Part shown: piece by piece, positions 32,888 through 36,040 of the stretch
Position numbering within the stretch: the stretch's first letter is position 1
How the letters are laid out: the number at the start of each line of letters is the position of its first letter
Assembly (NCBI RefSeq): GCF_001592045.1
Contig: NZ_BCWB01000053.1
Coordinates: 1-36,040, forward strand
DNA from: Thermobifida fusca NBRC 14071 = JCM 3263
GTDB lineage: Bacteria > Actinomycetota > Actinomycetes > Streptosporangiales > Streptosporangiaceae
Direction of reading: 5' to 3'
DNA length: 36,040 nucleotides
Position numbers and translations under genes: made by a program
The notes under the pieces: generated by a model
Told to the model about the DNA's origin: nothing
The model's database searches: none
What the model saw: the letters and a program-made list of their open reading frames with translations, nothing else

Positions 32888-34270
32888 TTACCGGGAGGGA
32901 GCAGGCTTATCACCGGGCGCGGACCACAGCGTTTCCGGGTTCTGGACGGTCACGGGTCCGACACCGAGCTCCTCCAGCGGTCCCCGCAGCGACTCGGCAT
33001 CGCCCACCACGGTCACCACCGCGTCCTCGGGGTGCAGGTACTCCTGGGCAGCCTGGTTCAGGCCGTCGACGGTCAACTGCTCGTAGCCGGCGCGCAACCG
33101 GTCCACGTGGTCCTCGGGCAGGTCGTAGACGACCATTTCGATGAGCGCCCACGCCATGCGCCCAGCGCTGGCGTAGGTGACAGGCAGCCCGACCGTGTGG
33201 GACTCGCGGACCGCTTGCAGCTCCTTCTCGGTGACCCCCTCCTGCCGGAGTTGAGCGATCTGCTCCAAGGTCACGGTGATCGAGTGGGCAGTCGTGGGCG
33301 CGTCCACCTGGGTGCTGATGAGGAAGACACCGCTGTCCCGCCGCAGGTCGAAGCGGCTTCCCACACCGTAGGTGTACCCCAGCTTCTCCCGCAGTTCCAA
33401 GTTGAGCCGCGACGTGAACATCCCGCCCAGCACGTCGCTCATCCCCTCGGCCCGGGGCAGGTCTATCTCGGTGCGGCTCGGAGCGTGGTGGGCCAGCACG
33501 AACGCCGACTGCACCGATCCGGGGCGGTCCAGGATGATGATGCGGGGGCGCTCCCCTGGGGCTGTCTCGGGAGCAGTCGTGTGCCGCTGCGGGGCGGGGG
33601 CAGCATCCCCGAAGACTGCAGCGCCGAGCTCCTCCAAGTTCACCCCGGACAGGTCGCCGACGACGATGAGGGTCCCCGTCACCGCGGCAATGTGGTCTGT
33701 GTGGAAGCTGCGGGCGAGGTCCGGGGTGAGCCGCTGCTGGTAGACGTCTCCCCCGCTGAGCGGGACCGCGTAGCGTCCCGTGAAAAGCTGGCTGCCCACG
33801 GCCCGCGCGGCAAGCGTGGAAGCAACCGAGTTCTCCAACCGGAACCTTTCGGCGAGCTGGTCTCGGCGGCGCACGATGTCGTCGGGGCGCAGGGCCGGGG
33901 ACCGGACCGCTTCACCGAGGAGAGCCACCGCGTCTTTGAGCCGCTTGGTCGGGGCGTCAACGCCGGTGATGAAGCTGTCCCAGCCGACCCGGCTCACCCA
34001 TTCCGCGCCATAGCGTTCCAGCGCGGGAGCCAGGGAGCTGTTGCCGTCGACACCGTCCTCGAGCGCCTCGCTGACCAGCATGGCGGCTCCCCGGTATTCG
34101 TCGGATTCGATGTTCGCTCCCGCGGGATGCACCAACCGCACCGCGGCATAGGGCTGACCGGGAAGGTCGAGGGCGATGACGGTGCCGCTGCCCACCTTGA
34201 CACGGGTGGGCTTCGGGAAGACGTAACGGGCCGGTTCGCCAAGTGCGGGACGTGGCTGGAGGCTGGTCAA
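32888..34270 (-). CDS. M16 family peptidase-like protein, non-catalytic partner
   Basis: A 460-residue protein with the two-domain M16 (insulinase/processing-peptidase) fold but without the HxxEH zinc motif in its N-terminal half. The C-terminal half keeps the Arg/Tyr substrate-binding pattern LREKLGYTYGVGS expected of the inactive subunit of heterodimeric M16 enzymes. It is translated from TTG with AGGAGAG five bases upstream and follows the catalytic M16 gene by 61 bases, so the two probably form a dimer that degrades peptides in a closed chamber. No signal peptide is evident, which suggests a cytoplasmic location. Confidence 0.88.
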   Translation of the reverse strand: MTSLQPRPALGEPARYVFPKPTRVKVGSGTVIALDLPGQPYAAVRLVHPAGANIESDEYRGAAMLVSEALEDGVDGNSSLAPALERYGAEWVSRVGWDSFITGVDAPTKRLKDAVALLGEAVRSPALRPDDIVRRRDQLAERFRLENSVASTLAARAVGSQLFTGRYAVPLSGGDVYQQRLTPDLARSFHTDHIAAVTGTLIVVGDLSGVNLEELGAAVFGDAAPAPQRHTTAPETAPGERPRIIILDRPGSVQSAFVLAHHAPSRTEIDLPRAEGMSDVLGGMFTSRLNLELREKLGYTYGVGSRFDLRRDSGVFLISTQVDAPTTAHSITVTLEQIAQLRQEGVTEKELQAVRESHTVGLPVTYASAGRMAWALIEMVVYDLPEDHVDRLRAGYEQLTVDGLNQAAQEYLHPEDAVVTVVGDAESLRGPLEELGVGPVTVQNPETLWSAPGDKPAPSR

Positions 34271-34331
34271 GAGGACTCTCCTGATTCTCTTGTCTGTGGT
34301 CGATGCGCGGACTGTCGGTGACGGCTCTGGC

Positions 34332-35675
34332 TCAGGCGTTGGCGGTCTCGCTGGGAGCGACCTCGTAGCGGAGCGAGAACCGGTTCTCCGGGATGAGGTA
34401 CTGCTTGGCGCAGTCCACCACCTCGTCCGGGGTGATGGAGGCCCAGCGCATCGGCCAGGTGTACACCAGTTCGGGGTCGTCGAAAAGCTGGGTGTAGCCG
34501 CTGAGCGCGTTGGCGAGTCCAGCAGGGGTGGAGATGCCCTGGAAGTGGTCGCGTTCCAGTACGGCGCGGGCCCGCTCCAGCTCCTCTTCGCTGATTCCGT
34601 CGGCCAGGGCCGCGGTCTCTTCGAAGATGGCGTTTTCCAGTTCGGAGCCGCTCACCCCGTCTCGGGCGATCATGCTGATGAAGAACAGGGACTGGGTGTA
34701 GCGGAAGTCGAAGAGGTCTGAGGAAGCGCCGCCGTCGTCGTTGGCCAGCCCTCGCTCCACCACCAGCCTGCGGTAGAGACGGCTGCCCTGCCCTTGGCCG
34801 AGAACCGCGGAGGCGAGGTGCAGAATGTCGAACTCACGGGTCCCGTACGGGGGGATGCGGTGGACGATGAAGACCGCGGGGGCCGGAACCTGCTCTTCCA
34901 CGACCAGGCTCTTGGAGCCGAGCAGTCCTTCGAGCGATGCATCGGGGGCCTCAGCCACGGTCTCCCGCGGCGGGATACCACCGAAGTACTTTTCGACCCG
35001 ACGGTAGACGTCCTCGGAGTCCAGAGAGCTGACCACACTCAACACGAGGTTGTCCGGCCCGTAGTGGGTCTTGTGGAAGGAAAGCACGTAGTCGAGGTCG
35101 GCGGCGTCCAGGTCCTCCATGGAGCCGATCGTGGGGTGGTGGTACGGATGCCCCTCCGGGTAGGCGTGGGCGAGGATGCGTTCGAAAGCGGTGCCGTAGG
35201 GTTGGTTGTCGTAGCGCTGGCGACGCTCGTTCTTGACCACGTCCCGCTGGTTGTCCAAGACCTCCTGGGTGACCCCGTCGCGTAGGGTAGCGAGCCGGTC
35301 CGCCTCCAGCCACAGGGCGAGGTCGAGCGCGTGTTCCGGCACCGTCTCGTAGTAGTTGGTGCGGTCGCTGGAAGTGGAGGCGTTAAGTTCCCCGCCGAGC
35401 GCCTCGATCAGTCTGAAGTGTTCGCCTTTAGCCGCGTTGCCGCTGCCTTCGAACATGAGGTGTTCGAAGAGGTGGGCGAATCCGGTCCGGCCAGGCACTT
35501 CGTGGCGAGACCCGACGCCGTACCACAGGTTGATCGCCGCCACCTGCCCGGTGGCAGCCGGAGCAGTAACCAACCGGAGACCGTTGTCCAGTCGGTACTG
35601 CCTGATGTGTCCGGCCGCGCCGTTGCTCGTCACCAATCCCTCTACCCCCTGCTCAGCGGATGTCATGTTGATCAT
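34332..35675 (-). CDS. M16 family zinc metallopeptidase, catalytic subunit
   Basis: A ~447-residue zinc peptidase with the inverted motif HLFEH (His68, Glu71, His72) and the third ligand Glu150 (VVKNERRQ), 78 residues later, as usual for M16. The N-terminal strand GLRLVTAPAATGQVAAINLWYGVGSRHE and the segment GGELNASTSSDRTNYYETVP are typical. The start was set at the ATG at 35675; an in-frame ATG three codons later is equally possible, and a GTG/ATG region 144 bases upstream adds non-family residues. TATAGG lies five bases before the chosen ATG, so the message may be leaderless. It forms an operon with the non-catalytic M16 partner. Confidence 0.93.
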   Translation of the reverse strand: MINMTSAEQGVEGLVTSNGAAGHIRQYRLDNGLRLVTAPAATGQVAAINLWYGVGSRHEVPGRTGFAHLFEHLMFEGSGNAAKGEHFRLIEALGGELNASTSSDRTNYYETVPEHALDLALWLEADRLATLRDGVTQEVLDNQRDVVKNERRQRYDNQPYGTAFERILAHAYPEGHPYHHPTIGSMEDLDAADLDYVLSFHKTHYGPDNLVLSVVSSLDSEDVYRRVEKYFGGIPPRETVAEAPDASLEGLLGSKSLVVEEQVPAPAVFIVHRIPPYGTREFDILHLASAVLGQGQGSRLYRRLVVERGLANDDGGASSDLFDFRYTQSLFFISMIARDGVSGSELENAIFEETAALADGISEEELERARAVLERDHFQGISTPAGLANALSGYTQLFDDPELVYTWPMRWASITPDEVVDCAKQYLIPENRFSLRYEVAPSETANA

Positions 35676-35924
35676 TGAGCCTATAGCCCTCGAACAGCGG
35701 ACGGATATCGCCGTACCGCTCCTTCGGGACACCCTATGGGTCTCTCCGCTACTGTCGCGAGTTAACGAACCGATCCAGTCCGCCCCCAGCAGAAACGGAG
35801 CAGGGTGAGCGTACGCCATCCCGCTGACTGTTGGACGCGCTCAAGCAGAGAATGGTTGTTGCCGTGAGACTCGGACTGGACAACAGTGGACGACGGATAC
35901 GTGGCCGATATCCGTTCCCCGGAT
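35676..35924. other. Upstream region of the M16 operon
   Basis: About 250 bases without a supported gene. TATAGG (about 35680-35685 on the minus strand) may be the -10 of a leaderless M16 transcript. Frames reading through here in phase with the peptidase lack a ribosome site and homology. Confidence 0.4.
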
Positions 35925-35958
35925 AAAAAAATTGGGCCGCCTACATAAGGCAGCCCAA
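35925..35958 (-). terminator. Intrinsic terminator for a minus-strand gene beyond the right edge
   Basis: On the minus strand TTGGGC-T-GCCT / AGGC-G-GCCCAA forms a 10-bp stem with one mismatch and a five-base loop, followed by seven T. It is one of the few classical U-tract terminators in the window. No gene ending here lies inside the window on this strand, so it belongs to the neighbour to the right. Confidence 0.8.
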
Positions 35959-35974
35959 AAACAAATAGCTCCAG

Positions 35975-36035
35975 AAAAAGAAAAAGGAGGGCGGGAAAGG
36001 AGAATCTCTGTCCTCCTACGTCCACCCTCCTTTTT
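35975..36035. terminator. Second tandem terminator, U-rich on both strands
   Basis: AAAAAGGAGGG (35981-35991) pairs with CCCTCCTTTTT (36025-36035), with an internal GGAG/CTCC hairpin in the loop. On the minus strand the stem is followed by TTTTTCTTTTT, on the plus strand by TTTTT. Together with the hairpin at 35925-35958 it makes a double stop for the gene to the right. Confidence 0.8.
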
Positions 36036-36040
36036 GCGTG

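Noticed and set aside
32663-34321. Long open frames antisense to real genes (also 6010-7509 minus, 11759-13279 plus, 31299-32804 plus, 2340-3551 minus)
   Set aside because: High GC makes opposite-strand frames stay open. Their translations are rich in Arg/Gly/Ala/His or Val/Asp/Gly without family motifs, and the overlapped genes have clear conserved signatures.

Overview
This is high-GC DNA with dense genes, frequent GTG/TTG starts and families typical of actinomycetes: a DUF3618 protein, a DUF6286 envelope protein, an AurF-type diiron oxygenase with DUF4873, an RsbU/SpoIIE phosphatase, a membrane Ser/Thr kinase and a ChoD-like cholesterol oxidase. The best guess is a Nocardiopsaceae-like (Thermobifida-type) chromosome. 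That placement rests on gene content and protein style only. No phage, plasmid, IS element or CRISPR array is visible.

Layout. 1-3925: the 3' end of a GMC (cholesterol-oxidase-like) gene runs tail to tail into a MerR regulator, which is divergent from a coupled AurF diiron oxygenase/DUF4873 pair. A MerR-style dyad lies in the intergenic region. 4135-5481: a diverged four-carbon-acid-sugar kinase homologue. 5482-9563: a long upstream region with a LacI-like operator, then a carbohydrate ABC importer (lipoprotein, intercistronic hairpin, two coupled permeases). 9665-11055: a fructosamine kinase/low-molecular-weight phosphatase pair, probably for protein deglycation. 11140-14415: a coupled signalling operon of REC-SpoIIE phosphatase, CHASE3-HAMP histidine kinase and a lone receiver. 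14863-16375: a 28-bp perfect palindrome, heme oxygenase and a TetR regulator.

16539-19926: a DEDDh exonuclease with a C-terminal membrane anchor, a ferredoxin-reductase-type flavoprotein and prolyl aminopeptidase. 20458-21519: DAHP synthase. 21676-24756: a palindrome-controlled promoter and long leader in front of gcvT, gcvH and glyA (glycine/one-carbon metabolism); purU follows nearby on the other strand. 24840-26015: a VOC protein and a DUF6286 membrane protein.

27515-30272: a PLP deaminase/aldolase facing a DUF3618/CDP-alcohol phosphotransferase pair across an 18-bp terminator stem. 30597-31333: a bacterioferritin comigratory peroxiredoxin and one tRNA gene. The tRNA has a UAG anticodon (nominally Leu) but a short class I variable loop, and is the most unusual item here. 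31425-35675: a Ser/Thr kinase preceded by a 7-codon leader ORF with a strong ribosome site, and a pair of M16 peptidases, one catalytic and one lacking the zinc motif. The right edge carries two tandem intrinsic terminators for a minus-strand gene lying outside the window.

All functions are inferred by reading motifs and recalled family features. No searches were run.
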